Shown here: positions 49,710 to 58,395 of the stretch, in pieces
How positions within the stretch are numbered: the stretch's first letter is position 1
How the letters are laid out: every line of letters begins with the position of its first letter
Source: Cellulomonas shaoxiangyii
GTDB taxonomy: Bacteria > Actinomycetota > Actinomycetes > Actinomycetales > Cellulomonadaceae
Direction: 5' to 3'
Assembly (NCBI RefSeq): GCF_004798685.1
Contig: NZ_CP039291.1
Location: 434,001-498,000 of the forward strand
DNA: 64,000 nucleotides
The notes under the pieces: model-generated
Told to the model about the DNA's origin: nothing
The model's database searches: none
The model's input: only the letters and a program-made list of their open reading frames with translations
Translations under genes and position numbers: made by a program

Positions 49710-51248
49710 TCAGGCCGTGCGGGCCGTGCCCGACAGGGCCGTCCAGGACTCCGGGGCGAGCGTGAGCGTCGTCGTGCCGACCGCCGACGCGGTGACGGGC
49801 GCCGCGTCGAGCGTCGTCACGTGCTCCGCCTCGACCTTGGCCGCGTGCTCGGGGCCCCGCACCGCGGGCTCGTGGTCGGCCGTCACCTGCAGGCCGCCGC
49901 CGAGCGACAGCGCCAGGCCCGGGTGCCGCAGCTCGACCTCGACCGGCTCGGCGGTGCGGTTGACGAGGAAGACGGCGACCTGGCCGTCCGTCTCCGCGCC
50001 GTCCCACGTCGCCGCGGCCGTGACGGCAGGCACGTCGCCGTACCTGGCGGTCGTGATGGTCGGGGCCTGGACGCGCACGTCGAGGGCGTCGCCGCGGGCG
50101 AGGCGCGCGGTGGTCGCGAACGGGTGGAACGTCGGCTGCTTCCACGCCGGGCCGTCCGGCTCCGTCATGATCGGCGCGATCACGTTGACGAGCTGGGCGA
50201 GCGCCGCGACGGGCACGCGGTCGGCGTGGTTGAGCAGCGTGAGCATGAGGTCGCCGACGACGACCGCGTCGAGGCCCGAGTAGACGTCCTCGATGATGCG
50301 CGGGGCGTCGCGCTGCAGGGGGAGGTTCTGCTCGCCCGGGAAGCGGGTCTCGAGGTACCAGACGTTCCACTCGTCGAACGAGATGGTGATCCGCTTGTCG
50401 GAGCGGCGGCGCGCGCCCACGGCGTCGGCCGAGGCGACGACGCGGTCGATGAACCGGTCCATGGCGGTGCCGGAGCCGAGGAACGACGCGCGGTCCCCGC
50501 CGACCTCCTCGTAGTAGGCGTGCATGGAGATGTGGTCGACCAGGTCGTACGTGTACGACAGGACGGTCTGCTCCCACTCGCCGAACGTCGCCATCTGCAT
50601 GGACGACGAGCCGCACACGACCAGCTCGATCGACGGGTCGACGAGCTTCATGGCCTTGCCGGCCTCGGCGGCGAGCTTGCCGTACTCGTGCGCGTCCTTG
50701 TGGCCGATCTGCCACGGGCCGTCCATCTCGTTACCCAGGCACCAGAGCGTCACGCCGTACGGCTTCTCGCGGCCGTTCGCGATGCGCAGGTCCGCCCAGC
50801 GGGAGCCGGCCTCGCCGTTGCAGTACTCGACCAGCGCGGCCGCGGCGGCGACGCCCCGCGTGCCGAGGTTGACGGCCATCATCGGCTCGACGCCCTCGCG
50901 CTCGGCCCACTGCAGGAACTCGTCGGTGCCGATGGTGTTCGGCTCGACGGTCCGCCACGCCAGGTCGATGAACGGCTTGCGGTCCTCGACGGGACCGACC
51001 GCGTCCTCCCAGACGTAGTTCGACACGAAGTTGCCGCCGGGGTACCGCACGACCGTGACGCCGAGCTCGCGCGTGAGGTCGGCGACGTCGCGGCGGAAGC
51101 CGTGCTCGTCGGCGGTCTCGTGGCCGGGCTCGTAGATGCCGGTGTAGACGGCGCGGCCGAGGTGCTCGACGAACGAGCCGAACAGCCGGCGGTCGATCGT
51201 GCCGGTGCGGAAGGCGGGGTGCAGCAGGACGCTGGCGCGCTGGGTCAT
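49710..51248 (-). CDS. GH51 alpha-L-arabinofuranosidase, intracellular
   Basis: A 512-residue GH51 enzyme with no signal peptide. Acid/base Glu174 lies in CLGNEMDGPWQ, nucleophile Glu293 in FDEWNVWY; RYPGGNFVSNYVWED and SMHAYYEE are further family marks. It removes arabinofuranosyl units from imported arabino- or pectic oligosaccharides. The ATG at 51248 follows AGACCC; the frame stays open upstream but without a start supported by alignment. A TACAACGTTGTA operator lies 39 bases upstream. Part of the pectin side-chain toolkit here. Confidence 0.94.
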   Translation of the reverse strand: MTQRASVLLHPAFRTGTIDRRLFGSFVEHLGRAVYTGIYEPGHETADEHGFRRDVADLTRELGVTVVRYPGGNFVSNYVWEDAVGPVEDRKPFIDLAWRTVEPNTIGTDEFLQWAEREGVEPMMAVNLGTRGVAAAAALVEYCNGEAGSRWADLRIANGREKPYGVTLWCLGNEMDGPWQIGHKDAHEYGKLAAEAGKAMKLVDPSIELVVCGSSSMQMATFGEWEQTVLSYTYDLVDHISMHAYYEEVGGDRASFLGSGTAMDRFIDRVVASADAVGARRRSDKRITISFDEWNVWYLETRFPGEQNLPLQRDAPRIIEDVYSGLDAVVVGDLMLTLLNHADRVPVAALAQLVNVIAPIMTEPDGPAWKQPTFHPFATTARLARGDALDVRVQAPTITTARYGDVPAVTAAATWDGAETDGQVAVFLVNRTAEPVEVELRHPGLALSLGGGLQVTADHEPAVRGPEHAAKVEAEHVTTLDAAPVTASAVGTTTLTLAPESWTALSGTARTA

Positions 51249-51286
51249 GGGTCTCCGATCGGGCGACGCCGCCCGGTGGCGACGTG

Positions 51287-51298
51287 TACAACGTTGTA
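51287..51298. promoter_or_regulatory. Perfect LacI-type operator upstream of GH51
   Basis: TACAACGTTGTA, a 12-bp perfect palindrome with AACGTT core, 39 bases before the GH51 start codon. It differs from the TGAAACGTTTCA type, suggesting a separate arabinose-linked regulator not encoded here. Confidence 0.68.
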
Positions 51299-51397
51299 GT
51301 GGAGCCAGCATACGCATGCCCGCACGCCCGCCCCGCGCCCGTCCCGTGGTCCGCCGTGGAGGTGGGCGCGGCCGTCGGCTAGGGTGGTCCGCACTAC

Positions 51398-51411
51398 GGA
51401 ACGCGCTTTCC
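51398..51411. promoter_or_regulatory. LacI-type operator upstream of the Gfo/Idh-PmoA-cupin operon
   Basis: GGAACGCGCTTTCC, one mismatched pair in 14 bp with a central GCGC, resembles the classic GAAAGCGCTTTC operator and lies 83 bases before the Gfo/Idh start at 51494. Confidence 0.58.
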
Positions 51412-51493
51412 CGACGCGTGCGCTGGCCCCGGGTGGGCCGTGCGCTCCCGCCCGGGAGCGGCTCGCCATCGCCGACGTCGTCGAAGGACCCCC

Positions 51494-53092
51494 GTGAACG
51501 AGTCCGACCAGAACCCCACCGCACCCCGTCCGGCGTCGAGCCGGGCCACCGAGGGCGACCCGGCGGTCGTGCCCGCGTTCGCCCCGCCGCACGCCGGCCG
51601 CCGCCGCCTGCGGTACGCCGTCGTGGGCACCGGCCACCGCGCGGGCATGTACGTCGCGGCGCTGACGGGCGACCACGCCGACGTCGGCGAGATCGTCGCG
51701 TGGTGCGACACCAACCCCGGCCGCATGGACTGGTACGACGCGCAGGCCGGCGAGGCGCTCGGCCTCGGCGGCCCGGCCGGCCTGCCGCAGTACGGCGCGC
51801 AGGACGTCGAGCGCATGGTCGACGAGCAGCGCGTCGACGTCGTCGTCGTCACGACCCCGGACGTCGCGCACGCCGGCGTGGTCGCCCGCGCGCTCGACGC
51901 CGGTGCCGACGTCGTCGTCGAGAAGCCGCTGACGACGACCGTCGAGGGCTGCCGCACCGTCGTGCGGGCCGTCGCCCGCACCGGCCGGGACGTCGTCATG
52001 ACGTTCAACTACCGCTACGCGCCGCGGAACTCCTCGCTGCGGGACGTGATCGCGTCCGGCCGGATCGGCCGCGTGACGAGCGTGCACTTCGAGTGGGCGC
52101 TCGACACCGTGCACGGCGCGGACTACTTCCGCCGCTGGCACCGCGACAAGGCGAGCTCGGGCGGGCTGCTCGTGCACAAGTCCAGCCACCACTTCGACCT
52201 CGTCAACTGGTGGCTGCACGACGTGCCGTCCCGCGTGTACGCGTCCGGCGGGCTGCGCTTCTACGGCGACGCGAACGCCGCCGCGCGGGGCATGGGCCCG
52301 CGCCCGGAGCGGGGGACCGGCACCACGGGCGACCCGTGGTCGCTGGACCTCACCCACGACCCGCGCCTGCAGGGCCTCTACCTCGACACCGAGCACCACG
52401 ACGGGTACCGGCGCGACCAGGACGTCTTCGCGCCCGGCATCACGATCGAGGACAACATGTCCGTCGTCGTCGACTACCGCGGCGGCGCGACGCTGACCTA
52501 CTCGCTGAACGCGCACGCGCCGTGGGAGGGGTACCGCGTCACGGTCAACGGCACGGAGGGACGCGCCGAGCTCGAGGTCGTCGAGCGCGGTGCCGTGATC
52601 CTCGACGCGGACGGCCGCGCGGTCCTCGACCCCTCCGCCACACCCGAGGGCGTCGCCGCCCAGGCAGCCCGGCCCGAGGGTGAGCGCCTGCTCGTGCAGC
52701 GCCACTGGGAGGCCGCGCGCGAGTGGCGCATCCCCCGGGGCGTCGGCGGGCACGGCGGCGGTGACGCGATCCTGCTCATGGACGTCTTCCGCCGCGACCT
52801 GCGCCTCGCGGCCGACCCGCTCGGCCGGGCGGCCGGGTACCGCGACGGCCTGCGCGCGGTCGCCGTCGGCATCGCGGCGAACCGCTCGATGGTCACGGGG
52901 CAGCCCGTCCTCGTCGACGACCTCGGCCTCGGCGACCTCGCGCCCGCGGTCGACACCGAGCCGGCCGCGGTGCCCGCGACGCCACCGGCCGGCACGGCGA
53001 CCACCGCCGACCCCACCACCCCCGACCCCACCACCCCCGACCCCACCACGCCCGACCCCACCACCCCCGTCACGACCGGAGCCGCCCGATGA
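51494..53092 (+). CDS. Gfo/Idh/MocA-family oxidoreductase, large form
   Basis: A 532-residue oxidoreductase, longer than the usual 330-400. The Rossmann fold opens RRRLRYAVVGTGHRAGMYV; the EKP motif is VVVEKPLTTT; the substrate domain contains SSGGLLVHKSSHHFDLVNWW with the catalytic-position lysine and histidines, and GITIEDNMSVVVDYRGG. The long C terminus ends in DPTTP repeats. GTG 51494 has GAAGGA upstream. The ATG of the PmoA gene overlaps its stop, so the two proteins are made together. Substrate unknown; a sugar or sugar acid is likely. Confidence 0.86.
   Translation: MNESDQNPTAPRPASSRATEGDPAVVPAFAPPHAGRRRLRYAVVGTGHRAGMYVAALTGDHADVGEIVAWCDTNPGRMDWYDAQAGEALGLGGPAGLPQYGAQDVERMVDEQRVDVVVVTTPDVAHAGVVARALDAGADVVVEKPLTTTVEGCRTVVRAVARTGRDVVMTFNYRYAPRNSSLRDVIASGRIGRVTSVHFEWALDTVHGADYFRRWHRDKASSGGLLVHKSSHHFDLVNWWLHDVPSRVYASGGLRFYGDANAAARGMGPRPERGTGTTGDPWSLDLTHDPRLQGLYLDTEHHDGYRRDQDVFAPGITIEDNMSVVVDYRGGATLTYSLNAHAPWEGYRVTVNGTEGRAELEVVERGAVILDADGRAVLDPSATPEGVAAQAARPEGERLLVQRHWEAAREWRIPRGVGGHGGGDAILLMDVFRRDLRLAADPLGRAAGYRDGLRAVAVGIAANRSMVTGQPVLVDDLGLGDLAPAVDTEPAAVPATPPAGTATTADPTTPDPTTPDPTTPDPTTPVTTGAAR
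53009..53068. repeat. Four 15-bp tandem units at the end of the Gfo/Idh gene
   Basis: GACCCCACCACCCCC at 53009, 53024, 53039 (one change) and 53054, encoding DPTTP units of a disordered tail. Similar CCCCACCAC tracts occur noncoding at about 34220-34272. Confidence 0.82.
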
Positions 53093-54063
53093 CCGACACC
53101 CTCCTGCCCCGCCTCGACCTGAGGCCCGCCACGCGTGCGGTCCACGACGTGGGGCACGCGGTCGACGTCGTCCACGACGGCACGACGCTCGCCCGGTACG
53201 TGTACGTGCCGGACGACGTGCAGCTGGAGTCGCCGCGGCCCTACGTGCACCCACTGCGCACGCGCGGCGGCGACCTGGTCAGCGAGTTCCGCCCGCACGA
53301 CCACGTGTGGCACAAGGGCGTCGCGTGGTCGCTGCCCGTCGTCGGCGAGGAGAACTTCTGGGGCGGGCCGACGTTCGTCTCGCTCGAGGCGTCCGAGCAC
53401 GGGTACGTGCAGCTCGACAACGACGGCTCGATGGACCACCAGGCGCTCACCCGCCTCGACGTCACGACCGGGCCGGCGGGCGACCGGGTCGACATCGCGC
53501 ACACCCTCGCCTGGCACACCCAGGCCGGTGAGCACGTCGTCGACGAGGAGCGGGCGCTGTCCGTCGTGGTCCCCGCGGACCGCGACGACGCCTGGGTGCT
53601 GCTGTTCGACACGACCATGACGAACGTGTCCGGCGCCGCGATGCCGATCGGCTCGCCGACGACGCGCGGCCGCGAGAACGCCGGGTACGGCGGCCTGTTC
53701 TGGCGGGGCCCCCGCTCGTTCACCGGCGGCACCCTGCTGGCGCCCGACTTCGCCGGCGGCGAGGAGGTGCGGGGGCAGCGCGCGCCGTGGATGGGCTTCA
53801 CGGGCCGCCAGGACGGCACGGGTAACGCGGCGACGATCGTCATGGTCGACGCCGGGGACAACCCCGTGCACCCGCCGCAGTGGTTCGCGCGGCGCGACAT
53901 GTTCGCGTGCCTGTGCCCGGCGCCGTTCTTCAGCGAGGAGGTGCCGTTCGACGCGGGTGCGTCGCTGCGGTTCCGGTATGCCGTGATCGTCGCCGACGGA
54001 ACGGGTGATCCTGCGTCGGCCGCGGCCCTGGCCGAGCTGGGGACGGGCATCCTGTCCGCATGA
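53089..54063 (+). CDS. PmoA/DUF6807 family protein
   Basis: A 324-residue stand-alone PmoA-like protein. Conserved blocks: YVHPLRTRGG (52-61), HDHVWHKGVAW (70-80), FWGGPTF (90-96), GYGGLFWRGP, APWMGFTG and FACLCPAPFF. The His-rich motif suggests metal or sugar binding. Homologues appear in glycan-degrading bacteria and are of unknown function despite the methane-oxygenase-like name. It lies between a Gfo/Idh and a cupin gene with 4-base overlaps on both sides. The same family is fused to LacI at 38031. Confidence 0.82.
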   Translation: MTDTLLPRLDLRPATRAVHDVGHAVDVVHDGTTLARYVYVPDDVQLESPRPYVHPLRTRGGDLVSEFRPHDHVWHKGVAWSLPVVGEENFWGGPTFVSLEASEHGYVQLDNDGSMDHQALTRLDVTTGPAGDRVDIAHTLAWHTQAGEHVVDEERALSVVVPADRDDAWVLLFDTTMTNVSGAAMPIGSPTTRGRENAGYGGLFWRGPRSFTGGTLLAPDFAGGEEVRGQRAPWMGFTGRQDGTGNAATIVMVDAGDNPVHPPQWFARRDMFACLCPAPFFSEEVPFDAGASLRFRYAVIVADGTGDPASAAALAELGTGILSA

Positions 54064-54803
54064 CCACCCTGCCCGGCGGCGTGTCCGTCAGCCGTCTGCG
54101 CGTGTACGACTGGGCCGCGCCCGACGGCGTCGGGCTCGCCGGCGGCGGCACCCCGCACATGCACCTCGCCTCCGCCGAGGCGTACGTCGTCCTGTCCGGC
54201 ACCGGGGCGGTGCACACGCTGGGCCCCGACGGGTTCGCGGTGCACCCCCTGGCGCCCGGCGTGATCGTCCAGATGCGCCCGGGCGTCATCCACCGGGCGG
54301 TCAACGACGGCGAGCTCGAGGTCATGGTCCTCATGTCGAACGCCGGTCTGCCCGAGGCCGGCGACGCCGTCATGACGTTCCCGCCCGAGGTGCTGGCCGA
54401 CGGGGCGGCCTACCGCGAGACGGCCGCCCTGCCGACCGGCGGCACGCGCGGCACGGTCACCGACGCGGACGTCGCCGCCGCCGCCCGCGCGCGCCGCGAC
54501 CTCGCCCTCGAGGGGTACGCCGCGCTGCTGGCCGCCGCCGAGCGGCAGGGCCCGCGCGCGGCGCTCCTGCCGTTCTACGAGGCAGCCGTGCGGCTCGTGC
54601 GCCCGCAGGTGCCGCGCTGGCAGGACCTGTGGGGACGCACCGCCTTCGCCGACACCGACGGCACCGCCCGGGTGCTCGAGGGGCTCATGCGCGGCGTGGC
54701 GCCGCACCTGCAGCTCGCACGCTCGGAGCGGGTCGAGGCGCAGCCCGCGCCCCGGCGGTACGGGATGTGCGGGCGGCTGCAGACGTGGGACCTGGGGTCC
54801 TGA
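54060..54803 (+). CDS. Metal-binding cupin protein
   Basis: A 247-residue protein. The N-terminal half is a cupin with both motifs: GGGTPHMHLASAEAYVVLSG (two His and Glu as metal ligands) and APGVIVQMRPGVIHRAVN (third His). The C-terminal half is a helical domain (DVAAAARARRDLALEGYAAL) of unknown role. Cupins of this form include sugar isomerases, epimerases and oxygenases. As third gene of the Gfo/Idh-PmoA operon it may act on the same metabolite. Function not determined. Confidence 0.72.
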   Translation: MTTLPGGVSVSRLRVYDWAAPDGVGLAGGGTPHMHLASAEAYVVLSGTGAVHTLGPDGFAVHPLAPGVIVQMRPGVIHRAVNDGELEVMVLMSNAGLPEAGDAVMTFPPEVLADGAAYRETAALPTGGTRGTVTDADVAAAARARRDLALEGYAALLAAAERQGPRAALLPFYEAAVRLVRPQVPRWQDLWGRTAFADTDGTARVLEGLMRGVAPHLQLARSERVEAQPAPRRYGMCGRLQTWDLGS

Positions 54804-54858
54804 GGGCGACCGGCGCGGAGGGTGATGCCTCCGGTGGACGTGCGGGTGGACGTGCTAA

Positions 54859-56067
54859 TCAGAGCGTCCCGGCGGACGCCAGCACGCGTCCGCGGTCGGC
54901 CGTGAGCGACGCGAGCGTCTCGCGCTCGTCGAGGCCGTGCGTGCGCAGGTCCGCCCGGCCGTTGACCGCGAGCTGACGGCGGAACGCGAGCGTCGTCGCC
55001 CGCCGCTGGAAGTCGCGCATGGCCTCGGCGGCGACGGGCCCGCCGACGCGGCCCGCCCAGGCCACGGCGGCCCGGCGCAGCCGCAGGGACGAGAGCATCT
55101 GCACCTCGTGCGGGGCGAACCAGCCGGCGCGCGCGTACTCCGTGAGGCGCACCTCCACGACCTGGCGCTCCTTGCCCCGCAGCCACAGCGCGATGCCGAC
55201 GACGCCGAGGAAGACGGGCACCTGCACGAGCAGGTAGATGCCGATGTACGAGCCGCCCGCGAGGATCGACGTCAGGTTCCACAGCGAGTGCGCCACCATC
55301 GCGGCGAGCAGGCCCAGGGGCAGCAGCCACCAGATCGCGCCGCGGCTGCGGGACCGGGCCGCGAGGCCCAGCGCCGCGCCGATGCAGGCGGTGAACAGCA
55401 GGTGGGCGAACGGCGTCGCGAGACCGCGCAGCACGAACGTCTCCGCCAGCGCGCCGCCGGCGCGGCCGAAGTAGAGGATGTTCTCCGTGAACGCGAAGCC
55501 CGCGGCGACCACCCCGGCGTAGACGATCCCGTCGACGACGCCGTCGAAGTACCGGCGCCGCGTGAGGAAGAGCAGCAGGACGCCCGCCCCCTTGGCGGAC
55601 TCCTCGACGATCGGCGCGGACACCACGGCGGCGGCCATGACGCCCGCGTCCAGGCTGCCCGTGGCGTTCGCGACGGTCCACGCCGCCAGGTCGTTGACGA
55701 CCGCCGAGACGAGGACGGCGACACCCGCACCCCACAGCAGGGCGAACACCAGCGCGCCGCGCGGCTCCGGCTCCCACCGGTCGAGCCACCGCACGCCCGC
55801 GAGCACGAGCGCGAGCGGGACCAGCGCGAGCAGCGTGCCCGTCAGACCGGGGCCCATGCCCACCTCGAGCATGACGAACGCGATGCCGGCCAGCGCCGCG
55901 AGCCCCGCCAGCGCGATCCCGACGGCCGCGACGACCGTGGCCCCGGCGGACCGCCCGCGTCCGCCCGCCCACTGCGTGGGCATGGCAGCGGGCTGGTGGG
56001 AGGTCGCGGTGCTGGGGGTGCCGGGCCACCCGGACGTACCGGTGGCGGCGTAGGGGCTCGTGGACAC
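54859..56067 (-). CDS. PrsW-family intramembrane protease
   Basis: A 402-residue protein with about eight membrane segments. PrsW signatures are visible: PIVEESAKG (EExxK), AFTENILYFGR, ATPFAHLLFTACIG and MVAHSLWN, whose His and Glu residues form the metalloprotease-like core. A soluble N-terminal Pro/Thr/Ala region and a C-terminal cytoplasmic tail flank the core. PrsW cleaves anti-sigma factors in Bacillus; the actinobacterial target is unknown and no sigma/anti-sigma pair is adjacent. GTG start at 56067. Confidence 0.88.
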   Translation of the reverse strand: MSTSPYAATGTSGWPGTPSTATSHQPAAMPTQWAGGRGRSAGATVVAAVGIALAGLAALAGIAFVMLEVGMGPGLTGTLLALVPLALVLAGVRWLDRWEPEPRGALVFALLWGAGVAVLVSAVVNDLAAWTVANATGSLDAGVMAAAVVSAPIVEESAKGAGVLLLFLTRRRYFDGVVDGIVYAGVVAAGFAFTENILYFGRAGGALAETFVLRGLATPFAHLLFTACIGAALGLAARSRSRGAIWWLLPLGLLAAMVAHSLWNLTSILAGGSYIGIYLLVQVPVFLGVVGIALWLRGKERQVVEVRLTEYARAGWFAPHEVQMLSSLRLRRAAVAWAGRVGGPVAAEAMRDFQRRATTLAFRRQLAVNGRADLRTHGLDERETLASLTADRGRVLASAGTL

Positions 56068-56124
56068 GCTGGAACCCTAGTGCCGGCCCCCGACGAGCGC
56101 CGCCGACCACCCGGGTGGGCGGTG

Positions 56125-57798
56125 TCAGGTCGCGGCGGCGTACGAGTCGACGACGGACAGGTCGAGCGCGAACTCGACCGGGGCGTCGCCGAACAGCAGG
56201 CGCCCCGCCTCGTCGGCCGAGTCGCGGACGGCGGCGGCGACCTCGTCGGTCACGTCGGCGGGGGAGTGCACGACGACCTCGTCGTGCAGGAAGAACACGA
56301 GGTGCGGGCGCCCGTCGATGCCGCGCAGGCGCCGCCGCAGGGACGCCATCCAGCACATGGCCCACTCGGCGGCGGTGCCCTGGACGATGAAGTTCCGGGT
56401 GAACCGCCCGCGGTCGCGCGCCCGGCGGCGGGTCTCGCGGACGTCGTCGGCGCCCGCCCCCTCGCCCGTCGCGGCCGTCAGCGCCGACCGCAGCGCGTCC
56501 GACGCCGGCGGCGACGACCGGCCCAGCCACGTCGTCACGACCTCTCCCCGCTCGCCCGCCCGCGCGGCGCCCTCCACCAGCGCGACCGCCCGCGGGAACG
56601 CCCGCGCCAGGTGCGGCATGAGCTGGGCGGAGGCGCCGGTCGTCGCGCCGTAGATCGCGCCGAGCATCGCGTACTTGGCGTCCTTGCGGGTCGGCACGAC
56701 GCCCGCGTCGGCGACGCCCTGGTACAGGTCGGCGTGCCGGGCGGCGGCCGCCATGTCGCGGTCGCCGGACATGGCGGCGAGCACGCGCGGCTCGAGCTGG
56801 GCGGCGTCGGCGACGACGAGCCGCCACCCGGGGTCGGCCCGCACGGCGTCGCGCACCTGCGCGGGCAGCTGCAGCGCACCGCCGCCGTCGGACGCCCACC
56901 GCCCGGTGACCACCCCGCCGACGACGTAGTCCGGCCGGAACCGCCCGTCGTGCACCCACTGGTCGAGCCACGCCCACCCGTTCGCGGACAGCAGCCGGGA
57001 CAGCTTCTTGTACTCCAGCAGCGGCCCGACGACGGCGTGGTCGAGGCCGCGGATCTCCCACTTGCTCGTGGACTGCACGTCGAACCCCTGCAGGCGCAGC
57101 GCGCGCAGCAGGTCCGGCGGGGAGTCCGGGTTGAGCGCGGGGGCGACGAGCGCGGTGCGGACCTCGTCGGCCAGCGCCTCGAGCCGCTGCGGGCGGGCGC
57201 CGCCCCACGGCCGCGGGCCCAGGAGGTCCGTGAGGATGCGGTCGTGCACGGCGGCGTCCCAGGGCAGGCCGTCGTGGTGCATCTCGGCGGCGACCAGGGC
57301 GCCGGTGGACTCGGCCGCGAGGAGCAGGCGCAGGCGGCCGGGGTGGCGGGAGCCCGCGACGGCGCCGAGCTGGGCGCGCAGCTCGGCGAGCGGGTCGCGG
57401 ACGGCGGCGGGGGCGTCGTCGTCGAGGGCGTCGAAGAGCGACGGTGCGTGCGGGACGGGCACCGGGGCGTCGGCGTCCCACGGGCCCGGTGGCGCCTGGG
57501 CGAGGTGCGAGGCCGCGCAGGTCGCGGAGTGCCGCAGGATCGCGTGGCACAGCCGCAGGTCGTGCGACCGCTCGACCCGGACGCCCGCGGTCAGCAGCGC
57601 CGGGTAGCGGGTGCGCGTGTCGTCCCACACCCACCGCGGCGGGGCGCCGGCGTGGGCGTCCTCGACGCGGCGGACCTCCGCCGGCAGGGCGTCGGCGGCG
57701 ACGGTGCGACGCCCGGTCTCGGCCGCGTGCTCGTCGAGGTCGACCAGCGTGACGGTACGCCCGGGCGCGTCGGGGGCGACGAGCACGTACGCGGGCAC
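56125..57798 (-). CDS. PolA-like bifunctional 3'-5' exonuclease/DNA polymerase
   Basis: A 557-residue family A polymerase relative, shorter than Pol I (about 900). The O-helix motif B is RKDAKYAMLGAIYGA and motif C is HDEVVVH, both intact in outline. Motif A reads VVADAAQLEPRVLA where Pol I has DYSQIELR, so the first acidic residue is kept but Tyr-Ser is Ala-Ala. The N-terminal part looks like a degenerate exonuclease domain. Such small polymerases are widespread in actinobacteria; whether this one polymerises is uncertain. Confidence 0.85.
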   Translation of the reverse strand: MPAYVLVAPDAPGRTVTLVDLDEHAAETGRRTVAADALPAEVRRVEDAHAGAPPRWVWDDTRTRYPALLTAGVRVERSHDLRLCHAILRHSATCAASHLAQAPPGPWDADAPVPVPHAPSLFDALDDDAPAAVRDPLAELRAQLGAVAGSRHPGRLRLLLAAESTGALVAAEMHHDGLPWDAAVHDRILTDLLGPRPWGGARPQRLEALADEVRTALVAPALNPDSPPDLLRALRLQGFDVQSTSKWEIRGLDHAVVGPLLEYKKLSRLLSANGWAWLDQWVHDGRFRPDYVVGGVVTGRWASDGGGALQLPAQVRDAVRADPGWRLVVADAAQLEPRVLAAMSGDRDMAAAARHADLYQGVADAGVVPTRKDAKYAMLGAIYGATTGASAQLMPHLARAFPRAVALVEGAARAGERGEVVTTWLGRSSPPASDALRSALTAATGEGAGADDVRETRRRARDRGRFTRNFIVQGTAAEWAMCWMASLRRRLRGIDGRPHLVFFLHDEVVVHSPADVTDEVAAAVRDSADEAGRLLFGDAPVEFALDLSVVDSYAAAT

Positions 57799-57874
57799 GG
57801 CTCATCCTCCCGCCTGCCACCGACGCCGGGCGCACGCGGCGCCGGCGCGAGACGACCGGCGCGGCCGGCGCGGG

Positions 57875-58201
57875 TCAGCGCGTCAGCGCCGCCCGGACGG
57901 CTGCGCCCGGGATCGCCATCCACAGGTCCCCGTCGGGGCCGTCGAGCGTGACCAGGACGTCGCCCGTGGCCTCGTCGAGGAGCACCGCCGCGAGGCCCGC
58001 ATCGTAGGCGGTGCCGGGTGCGAGCATCGCGTCGAGCACCGGGTCGGACGGCCACGCGAGCGTCGTCACCCCGTCGACCGTGAACACGTGCGCGACGAGG
58101 GTCGGCCCGTCGCGGTGCAGCGTCGCGGTCACCGTCTCCGACGTCCGCAGCAGCACGCACGCCGCGTGCGTGAGCGCCGACGTGGCCGTGATCCTGTGCA
58201 T
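57875..58201 (-). CDS. Small hypothetical protein
   Basis: A 108-residue protein I do not recognise. It has a regular beta-rich composition (VTATLHRDGPTLVAHVFTV, LAWPSDPVLDAML, VLVTLDGPDGDLWMAIPG) suggesting a small beta barrel or sandwich. A good ribosome site (GGGAGGGCAC) precedes the ATG at 58201. Neighbours give no functional clue. Nothing is seen in the 194 bases between it and the GH42 gene upstream. Confidence 0.6.
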   Translation of the reverse strand: MHRITATSALTHAACVLLRTSETVTATLHRDGPTLVAHVFTVDGVTTLAWPSDPVLDAMLAPGTAYDAGLAAVLLDEATGDVLVTLDGPDGDLWMAIPGAAVRAALTR

Positions 58202-58395
58202 GGTGGTGCCCTCCCGTCGGTCCGTCCGAGGGGTAGGGGGCCGGCGGGGTGCCGCTGATACGTCCGCGCTGGTCGGGATGCGCGTCGCGGACCGACCGGG
58301 ACGCGTTCGGGGTCCGCGCGACGCGGCCGCGGCGCCCGGGGGTCCCGTGCGCCGCGGCCGTCGTGCGTCCCGCGGTGCGTCCGCGTCGGTGCCCG

